64,000 nt of DNA, taken from Dichotomocladium elegans. Its lineage: Eukaryota > Mucoromycota > Mucoromycetes > Mucorales > Lichtheimiaceae. This document shows positions 19,746-30,751 of this stretch, in pieces (within the stretch, counting starts at the first letter, position 1; every line of letters begins with the position of its first letter). The stretch covers positions 1,488,001-1,552,000 of the forward strand of contig JAIXMN010000001.1 in the NCBI GenBank assembly GCA_025716815.1, in the 5' to 3' direction. Position numbers and translations under genes: made by a program. The notes beneath the pieces are model-generated. The model was not told where the DNA came from. It was given only the letters and a program-made list of their open reading frames with translations, and did not search any database.

Positions 19746-22139
19746 ATGAGCGTACATGACAAGGAATGGACACCTCCATGGGCAGGCTACTCTCAGCAGC
19801 GTCATGTACCACTACCGGCCCCCATTCACCCGACGCATCAACCGAGGACTCACCCAGCTGCTATGACGCACGCTTCTCCAGTGCCTCAACCGCCATCTGA
19901 CAACTACATGACTTATTACTATCCGTAAGTATTTGAAAACCTTGTATGGAGCGAGGTAAAAAAAAAAAAAAGTTAGAGTGTGTAGCGTCACTTCTTGTCC
20001 TACGTAAGCGCAGGGGCCCCTAATAGGCGCACACACTTGGCACACCCAAACTTTTTTTTTGCAGAGCCCGAAATAGTCGTCAGGATTATATAACAAATTA
20101 CATTTTGCTCATTCCACACGCCTCCTTTTTCTTCTTTCTTTCGCTTTCTTCTGTTTTGTAGATCTAGTCCGCATTATTACGGCCATCCTTCTGATCCACA
20201 TACTGCTTCTGTCGCTTCCCCTCTCCGTCGATCAGTCTCTTCTCCGATACAAAGGCCTTCGCACTCTGGGTAAGTCCGTCGTCTTGTGCTTCGTTGCACG
20301 CCCCGGTTTGACACAACTATCTATCTTTTTTTCTAGTTCTAATATGTCTTCGCAACCGACGACACCGAAACCTTCATCGTCTGTAACGTCATCCCCACCC
20401 ACTCTACCACCCCCGGCACAGCCTGCACCATCACTTACGCAGCAGCATCAGCAACAACCGTCCCCTCCCTCTGACCAATTACCAATGCCAGATAACAATA
20501 ATCGCACACCACCTGCAAAACGCGCCCGTCAGACCTCCGGCGTGTATTCCGTCAATGAACCTGGTCCAAAATTCGGCGCCACGAAGTACAATGGCAACTT
20601 ATTGGGGCTTGATCGAACAACAGTGTGCGTGTATACTAAAGAAACTATATCAACAGCGGGTGCGTGTCCTTACTGACAACGATCATAGGTTTGACGTCCG
20701 AATCCAGTCCAAGTTTGACCACGGCTTCTTCACCGCTGATAATGATTGGACTTGCTATCGCCGTAACTATTTCCAGGTGAACGCCACATTCAGCATACAT
20801 GGATTCCCCATGTACTACCAAAGCCATGACGACTTAGGCTATGGTTGCTTAGTGCGGACAGAGGACGATCAACTGCACCCGGTTCGCGGATTTATGATGG
20901 GTATCTCAGCGCGGGTCGCCGATGAGGATAAGCCGATCAACTTAATCCAACACACTCCTAAGCGTGACAAGGGGCCGCAAATATCGCCAGAACCGAAGCC
21001 TGTGCGGCCGGGCGGGGATCTGAACAACCTAACGGTCACGGATCAATCCGTTGTTACATTCGAGCGAATTCAATTCAAAGCAGCCACAGCTAACAACGGC
21101 AAACGACGAGCCGCGCAGCAATATTACGTATTGCTCGTCGAATTGATGGCAAAGCTTGACTCTGGTCATCTTATAAAGATTGCTTCTAACCGATCGGCAC
21201 CTTTGGTGGTGCGCGGACGCAGCCCAGGTCACTATGCGGAACGGCGCGGCGGAAGAGACGAGGTTGAGGCGTTACCTTCGCCATCGCAAGATCATGTCCC
21301 GTCGATGTCGGCGTCGTCATCGGCGTCATCTCATCCACCCCAGTTACCCCCTCCTTCAAGTGCTGCGGGAACACATCCAACGGCTGTTCCTTCTTTGCCA
21401 CCCAATGATTATTACTATAATCATGCGCCATCGGCTACACAGCAAAGAGCATCAAGTTACCAGAACGGACATCACCACCCGCATGTTCCCATGTTGGCAA
21501 CACCACCCGCGATCCATTCACCCTTGGAAAGCCCAGTCGTGATGCGCGGCCCTCACGATCGATCTGTCTCGGCGCCTGGATCGGTCGACGTCTATTCCCA
21601 TGAGATGAATCGGTATGGCAACGGCGGTGGTTACTACCAACACCATCACAATCCACGCGACAGTAGCCCCTGGGGTTCTGTGCATGCCAGAATAGCGTCA
21701 AGCGGTGAGACATATCACATGCCGGCCAACCACTGGTATTATCAATACAATGATAGCCGCCATCATCATGCGTCTTCTACTGCTGCCTCTACTGCTGCAA
21801 ATGACCATCATGGCATGGCCGGGTCACCGGGTGTTATCCATCCTTATCAACAAAAGTGAGTTTTTGTTTCCTTTTGATGAAGAAGAAGTGGGCGTCATGG
21901 CAATGGGACGCTCAATATGTGTTGCCTTATTTAGTGTTCCCTCTCCTTCTACTGCTAATCCACCCTATCGTACCTTGCCGTCAAGCTCATTTCCTTCAAT
22001 GGACTATCACAGCGATTCGGCGTCAACATCCTATGTCCGTGATGAACTTAAGGCAGATGATGGCGCTATCAAAAGTAACCACCGGCCTCAAGAGAGCGTG
22101 AAACACCGGGAGTTGATGGAGCAACATGGGCGGGAGTAA
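19746..22139 (+). CDS. NDT80/PhoG-family transcription factor
   Basis: Model join(19746..19924, 20162..20269, 20337..20622, 20657..21855, 21935..22139) gives 658 aa in frame. Ndt80-like proteins bind DNA through an Ig-fold domain and control meiosis, nutrient or development programmes in fungi. The N-terminal 150 residues are Pro/Gln/Ser-rich. A basic PAKRAR motif, a possible nuclear signal, precedes the domain. The DNA-binding domain runs from about residue 165 (KFGATKYNGNLLGLDR) through RFDVRIQSKFDHGFF, DNDWTCYRRNYFQV and the later KAATANNGKRRAAQQYYVL block to LIKIASNRSAPLVVRGRSPGHY near residue 370. The C-terminal part is His/Ser/Tyr-rich and low complexity. The intron proposed at 20623-20656 is only 34 nt; it has a TACTAA-like branch site and an AG, and its removal restores the frame. 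The other introns are of normal size. Confidence 0.88.
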
Positions 22140-23374
22140 CGGAGGAAGAAGGTATGGCTTATTTGTCATGAAACATGTACTTTATACTATATGTGTATAT
22201 GAATGTACCTGTATTTGTTTATGGACCTGCCCACGCACACTCACATTCACACACCCACACAAACTCACACTCATTCACACACACACACTCGCACGCACGC
22301 ACACACACAAAAAAAAGAGATATCTTATATTATATATATACATATATATACATATCCTAAACCTATCATATTATATGAATATCTATTTTTTCTGTAACTT
22401 GGTCATTGACAGCTCGTGGCTGGCGTGAAACGTGTGTCATGCGGATCGGGGTTGTTCAGTAGAAAAGCGTTCGTCACACATATCGTCAGCGAGGGAAGAG
22501 AGATTCTTTTTCCCCCCGAAAGATGATGTAATTTTTTTTTGGGAAGGGTGGGAGGAAGGTTGGTTGGGATCTGAGAGGCACCACTATGCGCGTAAAAGAA
22601 CCATTCCGATGGTATCAGACGTGTCACTTAAGAAGCGTATAAGAACACCCCGTTCGTGGCTGATGATATGTGCCTGTGTATGTGTCTCTTTTGCTCCCAA
22701 TGTTGAACATATGGAGGCACGTTAGGGGATGATCGGATGCACTTGATAAGGCTCCATGTTTTGGGACGTAGCCATTTTAAGCATTCGATGTGCGCGCAGT
22801 GCATAGTAAAGCGGTTACTTTAGCAGAAAGTGCAGGTTAAAGGTGATCAGGGGATTATCTGCTCTGCACAAGGACGCAAACACAGCTCTTTGCCTTCATC
22901 TGTCTATGTATGTGACCGAGGTACAAAAACAGAACACTTCATAAATTACTGTGCAACGTGAGTTCTAAAAAAAAAAAAAGAGAGAGAAAGAAAGGCCACG
23001 CCCGCAAATTGATGCATCACATAGTCTCCCTTTCTCGGTGTGATGGTAAAGCACATGGCGGCATGGCATAGCCCTGGCATAGCGCAGCAAGATGTAGAAA
23101 AGAAGGTATGTTGTTTGAAAAAATGAGCGTATTATGCATTCGATTCGATGTACATCTTCGTGGGGAGTTTGAAGAGGAGCTGCGAGAATGGGAAGGGAGG
23201 AATTATTAAATGGGATAAGTCAAGCTAAGTAGTAGATGAATAGGATTGAGAGAAGAAGAAAAAAATGAGAGGAGGACGTTTTAAACAGTGAGGCGCAATG
23301 AGGCCGGTATCTACAGGGGATGAGAGAGAGAGAGAGACGGAAGGAGAAGAAGAGCATGTAGAAATGATAGGTAT
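22140..23374. other. Intergenic with microsatellites
   Basis: No gene recognised. It contains a CA-rich microsatellite, a TA tract, and a purine-rich stretch at about 22970-23350 with GA/AGAG runs. The 3' ends of two convergent genes flank it. Confidence 0.4.
22232..22310. repeat. (CA)n-rich microsatellite
   Basis: Imperfect CA repeat with interspersed T and G, followed by an A run and, at about 22330-22353, a (TA)n tract. It lies 100-200 nt after the NDT80-like gene. Confidence 0.85.
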
Positions 23375-24637
23375 TTATACTACAGGATATTTGCCGCTGA
23401 GGGAAGTGTGGCGGACATGTTGGTTCTTCGCGGGAGGAGGATGGTGCATCGGAAGTGTGCTGTTGCTGCCGGCAGAGAGGCGACGGATATGGCCCAAGGA
23501 TGCCCGATGATTTGTTCTGGCGGCGGCGGCGGCTGCAAGGTTATCCTCGGTAGGCGGGAGCACAAGGTGCGGGTATTCGCGAGACGAGGACTTGCGTGCT
23601 AAAAAATCTTCACTCCTTTATTTAGCTCTCGTGCTACAAGTATTTCCTGCCGTGTGTGTTGCTGTGAGTTTACCTTGTTGCCCATGCACCTGTATTGCAT
23701 GTTACAGAATGTGAAACAAGTGTTGTGGTTCAGTACAGTGAGAGCAGTTTCTTTTGGAGAGAAAGGGGTACTTACCGGAAGGATACGAATAACAGAATGG
23801 TCATACTTGCTCTGCTTCTTTGAAAACATATGTGCTGCCGCAGGCGAAGCGCCGTTTTTGTTATTTGTATGCTGAATTAGGCTGTTTGTTAGCTTCTGGT
23901 TTTTTTTTTGGGGGGGATTCGCTCATGGTTAAAGGTTGAATAGATACCTTGTTTTTGCCTATTCTAAGTAGTTTAATAACAAGGCCAAGACCGGCAATGG
24001 CCATGAGCACGCGCCAATTGTTTGGAAAGAATGCAAATGGGAACGGGGACCGAGGTGCGCTCTCTAGCTGGTCTTGGTCATCGTCATAGAAGTCGACAGA
24101 GTCGACCTGCTCATTCATGATCCATTTGTTCACCATCGAATCAAAATCGCTATCATCCTTGTTTTTGAACAAAGGCATGCCAGTCTCGGGATCGATCACA
24201 AGTTCCTGGTTGAGGCTCTCCTCGTCATCCTCAAAGACATACTCTTCGTCTTCGGCATCCTCATCCGATGAGGACGGAGTGGACTGGTCCTCGGTAACGT
24301 GAAGGCCGGGGTCATGGACAGTCTCACCCTCGGCCGGCTGTTCAGCAACCACGAAGGTGCGTCCGTCCATGTCGAGGACATATTCCACGTCTACAAGGAC
24401 AATGTCTTCTTCTCCCTCCGCATGTGTGTGCTGAAGCTCGCTGTTGTCTTCATTATCGTCAATGATGTTCTGCTCGTCGACGGTCGTGGGATTCTCGAGG
24501 CGATACGCGTCCTCGTCAAGAAATTCAACCGCTTCTGATTGGAGGTCGCTATTTTTCGGCGGCAATGGGATGACTGCAGCTCTGCCCACGATGGCAAGGA
24601 TGTGAACAAGAAGCAATAGCACAAATTGGTGCTTCAT
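23375..24637 (-). CDS. Orphan single-pass type I membrane protein with acidic luminal domain
   Basis: Model complement(join(23375..23590, 23776..23871, 23948..24637)) gives 333 aa with phase-0 introns throughout. The start at 24637 was chosen because it begins a clean signal peptide (MKHQFVLLLLVHILAIVG); the upstream frame is CT-rich leader. Residues about 25-200 are very acidic (EDEEYVFEDDEES, DDDQDQLE), with predicted extracytoplasmic topology. A transmembrane helix follows at about 207-225 (WRVLMAIAGLGLVIKLL) and is followed at once by a basic stop-transfer (RIGKNK). The tail of about 100 residues is Ser/His/Ala-rich with RRLS and SSSRE motifs. The overall plan is like ER membrane proteins with acidic, perhaps Ca-binding, luminal segments. 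I recognise no family, and no function is assigned. Exon 3 uses an AAG acceptor, the weakest junction. Confidence 0.75.
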
Positions 24638-26779
24638 GAAGCAGACAAGAACGAAGAAGAGTGAAGAAGAAGAAGGAGAAAGAAAGAAAGAAAAAAAGAA
24701 AAGTAGACGAAAGCGAGAACCTGTGAACAAAGTCCCGGCTATCCTTTCTTTCTTTTAGTACCCGCTGTAGCAATTGTGCGACGTCTGACGAGGTTTGTAT
24801 GGTTACTGTCTCTAAATTTGGCCATGACGACAAGCCTTCGCCCGAGCATTGCTTTACTGCGCCGCTGTATTAGGAATAAAATGTAACCTCGAACGGTGCT
24901 TTGCAATATCTTCCCAGACCAAAAAAAAAAACTTTCCAATTTGCTTCTTGGGGGAAAAAAAAAGCCAGCATTCGCTTTGCAGATGCATGGAGCATGAATT
25001 AATCAATATTGTTTAAAACGAAATAAAAAAAAAAGAACATAGACTGCTTACCTAAAGCAAGCGAGACAAAGGCAGAGAGTGAAAAGAAAGAGTTTGTGTG
25101 CTTTTGTTTGTGCGTGATTTAGTATGCTGCTTCGGTGGCAAATCGTTTAAGCCAATTCTGCTACTTTCGCCATCGAAATCTGATATGCAACCAGATTTGC
25201 GTTGATGATAGTTCAGCTTTGGACATCACCAGTTGCGAAAAAAAATCTCAAACGCTGGTTTCAGACGAGTGCTGACGTGCCTGCACGAAACTTCCTCGTT
25301 GAGAGAGAATTCGATTCAACGAGGATCGTTATAGATTTCTGGCTGATGATGTAAAAGAAGGACCATTGGCCGCCTCTGTTTTCGTGTCACGTGTTCCAAC
25401 ATTTTTTAAAAGTTCACTGCCGCTCTTGCATTTAGTCGTTTTCCTACAGAAAGTGGATAGCGATTCTACGTAGGATGCCTTTATAGACCGCTGTGCTGTC
25501 ATGTTCTGCGCATGGCATGAGACGCGGCAGATGAGCACACATGGATAGGTGAGCACTCATCTGGATATACTTAAATTCATAATGGGAGTGAAAAAATAGA
25601 TGGGAATATAGATACGACATTATATCTCGTCAGATAAATCGCTTCTACCGTCGCTGTCAATGAACAACCAGTGGGTTGCTGAAAAATGTGGATAGACCTG
25701 AGGGAATCGCAGAGAGCAGCAAGTATGTACAGTAGCAATGTCAGTATATACGACTCCTTCCGCAAGGCAACTACTTTTGGCTAGCTGAAGTCTTACACAC
25801 ACGCAAACACACACACACGCTCTCTCTCTATGTGTGTGTGTGTGTGTGTGAAGGGGGTGGAAGAAGCACTCCAATGCCCATTCTCTGTCAGTCCTCGGAA
25901 CCATCATGTCATGGTCTCCGTTTCGACATGTTTTAGAGCGAACACCCATTTTATCCGTTGATTCATCTCCTAGAATACGTGGTGATAAATCTGGCTGAAC
26001 CTGCCGCGTAAAGGCATTTTACTATCATCATGACTTCAAAGGTGTCATGACCTACATTAGGTTGAATTGAGGATAAATTGCAGCCGTGTGGCCTGGTATT
26101 CTCTTTTTGGTGTGCCTATGTCTTAATAGAGAAAAAATAGCAAAAGCGAGCTTGGTCATGAAGCTTTTTAAAATAAATTTCGCAAGGGCGGAAAGCTTAT
26201 GACGCATGGATAAAGAAGGCCAGAGACAGACGTACCCGTTAGCCGTCAGAGAATATTAGCCCCCTTATTACTCTTTAACTTACCCTGAAGGTAGCTGGGT
26301 ATATCATCGCGGTAGCGATGGTGGACGAGGGAGGACAGGAAGGATCCGGGATTGTAGAGCATCGGGCGAAGCAGCGGAGGCAGCAAACGGACAAAAGCAC
26401 CTCGACAAAGCCATGGTGGGAGACCCGCGCGAGTGCAGTCAAATCACGGTCCCATATCCTCTCCTCTCGAGGCATTTGAGTTAAACTGATATCATTATCT
26501 ACAGAGGATCCCGAATATGAGTAGTTGTAGAATGGAGCAAGTCGGGATGATAGGATAATCTATTGCTCTTGACAACTGCCCAAAACTGCGAGTATGGTGG
26601 AGGATAAGCACAATGATATCCTCAGCTTATGGATAGGTGCATTATTCATTACCAAATAATGGTCCTCTGTATGTTCATACTTATCCATCTCGTCCATCGT
26701 AGCCTTAAGGAAGCTGAGACAATGCCCAGTTACAGTTCCCCAGCTCTGCTATAACTTCAGATTGACCTGTGCTCTTTTT
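24638..26779. other. Intergenic, about 2.1 kb
   Basis: This holds the upstream region of the orphan membrane gene (A/G-rich plus-strand leader at 24640-24720) and then AT-rich sequence. No convincing exon was seen. A compound microsatellite lies at 25794-25850. Confidence 0.4.
25794..25850. repeat. Compound (AC)n-(CT)n-(TG)n microsatellite
   Basis: An AC repeat, a short CT tract and a TG repeat follow one another. Because AC and TG arms are complementary in reverse, the tract can fold into a hairpin with the CT tract as its loop. Confidence 0.9.
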
Positions 26780-27550
26780 TTTGATTGGCAGTTTTTTCTA
26801 AAGTCGATGTCGGTCCTGTCCCATCTGCGCACCCAGTCAAGGCGCTCTTGGATCTTCGCAGCGCTATTCCTGTCTGCATGTTGAAACCGAGCCATTTTCA
26901 ATGACAAGTTGCGTTCCTTTTTCATAAATCGATGGAGCGTCGTTTTAGATACTTTGAGGCACTCAAATCCCTGGAGAAGTTGCTCCATCAGCTCCTCTAG
27001 GACCGTGAACGGATTTTCATCATCGCATTCTAAAATAACGCTCTTATGCATTGGGAATACGCGGGCGACCCCTCACGTTAGGTTTCTTAAAGATACAATC
27101 AGGATTCTTCTCCTACTGTAACGCCCATCGTTAGGCTGAACGACCATGGATTCCTATCTGCTTTGCAGCAGTTGCTGCATTCAAGACCGTCTCAAACATC
27201 CGTTTGAAAAATCTGATCTTGTCTTGGTCAGTGCACGCTGTGTAACTGCGCTTGATCCCCGCTTCTTTCATCCGAATGTCTGTATCCTTTCGCCTGGGAA
27301 TGTGTGTGTGTGTGTGTGTGTGTGGTAGTGAGGCCAGAGTTATCTCTGCAAGATATGACAAGTAAATAATCAGTGCGAGAGCAAACTGATTGCAGAGAGT
27401 TCATTTCTTCATCAACGACATGACCTTGGCCGTCTTTGTAGAAAAATATGTTGCTCATTCCAGAATGGAAAAGTGTATAGAGAGAAAGAGTCAAAAGGAA
27501 GAGATAGAAGCGACATCTTTTCGTGGATGCATGTGACATTTGACTTGTCA
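26780..27550 (-). mobile_element. Tc1/mariner-type DNA transposon relic, copy 2 (5' half only)
   Basis: Same family and same orientation as the copy at 15.65-16.7 kb; they read alike over several hundred nt. The minus strand gives DQDKIRFFKRMFETVLNAAT, LEELMEQLLQGFECLKVSKT, TTLHRFMKKERNLSLKM and QERLDWVRRWDRTDIDFRKN, i.e. the N-terminal DNA-binding half of a Tc1-like transposase. Homology stops abruptly right after DFRKN at about 26790, so the DDE catalytic core is missing. A frame break lies near 27050 between the two halves. A GT microsatellite interrupts the upstream part. This copy keeps AAA where copy 1 has a stop, so it is less decayed in the shared part but more truncated. Confidence 0.8.
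27301..27324. repeat. (GT)n microsatellite inside transposon copy 2
   Basis: GT run within the Tc1-like relic. Copy 1 has only GTGCG at the matching place, so the repeat expanded after the copies diverged. Confidence 0.85.
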
Positions 27551-28263
27551 TTATGCGTATTCTGGGCAAAACACGATTTTGCTTTTGTGATCCTGCGACT
27601 TCGGAACTGGCAGGGCGCAACTTTGATTTTGGAAATCATGTATGTTCCTGCAGGGCCAGAACCGACAAGCCAACCACAGGGTGCTGCTGAGGTATCCATA
27701 GCAATTGGTTCCTATTACTAATATAGAAAAGATAAAAAAAAAACCCAATGTGTCTTTTTCTAGTGTATGCTTGGTTCCTTCCTAGTATCTTCGATTTCTC
27801 TATTGAGGCATGGGCAGATGCACGAATTTCAAAGGAACATGTCATGACCCCAGACTATAAATGAGAAGCTTGGGTTTGTCTATTTCATCTAAATATTCCA
27901 ACCCACAAGGTCGATCCTGTGACATTCTAATGTGCAATATTTTATCAGAAAAGGACAAGAATATGCTGATTTTGCCGTATAATGATTACTAGTTCATCTG
28001 CTCTTTTGTGGAGAACATGCCAAAGACGCTATTGTATTGTCGCAGTTATTGGTGGTATTGCAGAGTCACAGCGCACCTCTCCCGTACATATGTATATGTA
28101 TATATGTATATATGTAGATGGGTGTGCGTAGATGACTGTGTGCACGTGCGGGTACGTGCCGCGATATATATAATCAGATAGATGAATTGGTATTGATGAT
28201 GGGGTGAATGAAGCACCAGATGGGTGGAGTCTGGTAAAATAGATACGTATACGTAACCAAAGG
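27551..28263. other. Intergenic, no gene seen
   Basis: The 3' flank of the Skt5-like gene. It contains an alternating TATG/TA tract at about 28085-28118. Open frames here show no known domain. Confidence 0.4.
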
Positions 28264-29943
28264 CTACATAATCGTGCAGTCTTCTGGCTGGTTATTTTGG
28301 CCGTCTTTTCTTTTAGAGTTTGTTGATATATTTTTTCCTTGCAATCGCTGAATGGCACGCTTGTCTCCGTGCTCTGCCGCCTTCTTGTACCAATGCATGG
28401 CTTCGGCTGCATCCTTTGCGATCCCGATGCCAACCTCGGTAAAGTAGCCCACGGCATATTCGGCCTTGGGGAGATCTTTTTCTGCTGCCCGCCGCGCCCA
28501 TATGTATGCCTCCTCGTCCGATTGTGGAAGAATCCCAGGTGATCCAACCAGGTACCAAGCTGTCAAGGCGAAACATGCTTCCCGATGCCCTTGCTGTGCA
28601 GCAATAGTATAGTAGTGAATCGAGAGTGCAGGATCCTGCTTACAATTGAGTTTGCCGTATTCATAGCACTGGCCCAATCTGAACGCTGCAGGTGCATAGC
28701 CCAATTCAGCTGCTTGGGCGTATAAGGAAACTGCATAGTCGAGGTCAACGAACACGACATTTTCGATGCCTTTTTCGTGCAGCAAAGCGAGTTCGTGGAT
28801 TGCATGCGGATATTCACTCGTTGCAGCCTCGGCCGCGCGTTTTAACCACTTGACACCATCACGTGCATTCTTTGAGATTCCCAGTTCTCCATTCATTTCG
28901 GCCACACCAAGCCTATACATGGCCCCTGGATGGCTGAGCGTAGCTGCCTTTCTGGATACGAAGAATCCACACCCCCCCCAAAAAAAAGGGAAAAGAAGCG
29001 TTAGGTTATATTGCGGTGATCCTCTGTGCATGCTTTATCCATTACGTACTAACCTATAGAATTGAACAGCCTTGGAACCTTCACGGCGTGTCCCCAAACC
29101 ATCCTCGTAGCATTTTGCTGCGCTATCATAGTGAAAATGCTACACTGTAAGGCACGAGGATACGCACGCAAACACGAAAAAGGGGACTAGTTGACACATT
29201 GAGGTGTTCAGAACTTACCGATACGCAGCATCAGGATGGTGATGTTTTGTGGCCTGAACAAAAAGTGGGAATGCCTTGTCAAACTCATTCTTGCCCTTTC
29301 TGCTGAGTAATCCTGCAGCATAGAGATTGCCCAAGTAATACTGAGATTCTGAGTGGCCGCGCGCGGCGAGTTGTTTCAACAGCTTCTCCGCTTCGACAAG
29401 ATATTCCCAGCGGGAGGGATCATCGTCTGGCAAAGACTTGGCGGCCTCGACCATAAAAATGGCAAAGTCGCACTGGATATCAGGACTATTGGTCTTTTTT
29501 GCGTTTTCTCGGTACATATTGATTGTTTGCGCATATGACAAAAGTGAGGCATTGCTACCAGGTTTGAGATGAGAGTGATCTAGAAGCTGATCGGGGTTTG
29601 CTCCATCGAGAACAGAACTTGAGCGTGTGCTACCACCTCCGGTTGGCGTGTGTGATGGTGTCGGTGATCGTGGCGACGGTTGGCGGGCCGGAGAAGGGAT
29701 GGGTAGCGATGCTGCTGATCCTGTGGTGCTCCCGCTCGAATAGACCGACTGTGGCTGGCTGCTCAAAGTTTTGCGGGGAAGGGGCGAATGTTCATAATGC
29801 TTGGGTAATGGTGGGGGAGGTGTGGGAGATTCTCTGTCAGTCATATACTTGGCTTGGTGTGGATACGATGGTTGCTGGGGCGGCTGCTGTGGTGGACTTG
29901 CTGGGTAACCAGATTGCGCCACGTCGCTTGGTAGGTGTTGCAT
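28264..29943 (-). CDS. Skt5/Chs4-like Sel1-repeat activator of chitin synthase
   Basis: Model complement(join(28264..28951, 29054..29122, 29219..29943)) gives 493 aa. Yeast Skt5/Chs4 recruits and activates chitin synthase III at the bud neck. Here residues 1-110 are Pro/Ser-rich and disordered (QQPPQQPSYPHQ; SPARQPSPRSPTPSHT). From about residue 150 on there are repeated Sel1-like TPR units, e.g. SQYYLGNLYAAGLL, AAKCYEDGLGTRREGSKAVQ, AMYRLGVAEMNGELGI, AFRLGQCYEYGKLNC and EYAVGYFTEVGIGIAKDAAE. The protein ends in CTIM, a CaaX prenylation motif like the one known in yeast Chs4, which supports membrane attachment and this assignment over other Sel1 proteins. Mucoralean fungi have several Skt5-like paralogues, so the exact one is unknown. 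It lies 0.8 kb from VPS24 on the same strand. Confidence 0.88.
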
Positions 29944-30751
29944 TATATAATGGCAGGAAGTGAGAGAGTACGAGAGAGAGATAGACTATCTGTGTGTGCA
30001 GTAAAAAAGTGGACCGTAGTTTTGTGTAAAAGAAAAGAAGAAAAAACAAACTAAAAGGCGACAGCAAGCGAGGAAAGAGGTCCTTTTTGGATATACTTCA
30101 GGGCCTCTATCAATCAGTCTATCACAAAAATAGAATTCGGACGACTGGGTCGTGTGTCATGAATACCCTATTCCACTCTCTCAACCCCTGGCGCGGCAAA
30201 ACCCTCTCTCTCTCTTTCTTCTCCTTCACTCTACCCCTTGATAAAAGGTCCTCTGGAAAACTAGCTGACTGATAGTAATAAATTCAATAAATCAATTTTA
30301 ATGTGCTTCCTGAATCGTCGGGATCGCTTGGAAATTGAAGCTGGTTGCATTTTGATTCTTTCTTCCAAAATCTATCTTGAAATATACTGCGTCTCTATAT
30401 CATCCTTGCCAGTCTATTACAGGCTTCAACATAATTCCTCGTTCTTATTGTGAGACTAAGGAGATGTTTTTTCTTCTTCATGCGTTCCATGTAGCACAGG
30501 TTCCCTGCTTTGGTTAAAGAGATATTTATACATCGCTCGGATCCGAATGGCCAGATGGTTATCTGTGATCCATATGCTGACGTAATTAGGAAAAAAAAAT
30601 AAAAGCATGTTTCGAGATGGAATTTACAAGGAACCGACAAACTGCAGGCATAATTGTGTCTGCTATCACCGATGCTTTGGTATCAACGCATGTCAAAATA
30701 TAAATATTATATATTTATGCTGCAGCTACAAGGTATCTCAGCGACATATGC
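29944..30751. other. Intergenic between Skt5-like gene and VPS24
   Basis: Leader of the Skt5-like gene (CT-rich on the minus strand) and AT-rich 3' flank of VPS24. No additional gene was seen. Confidence 0.4.

Noticed and set aside
24638..24730. Upstream start for the orphan membrane protein
   Set aside because: The extra residues come from a CT-rich leader and would bury the signal peptide; 24637 gives a standard one.
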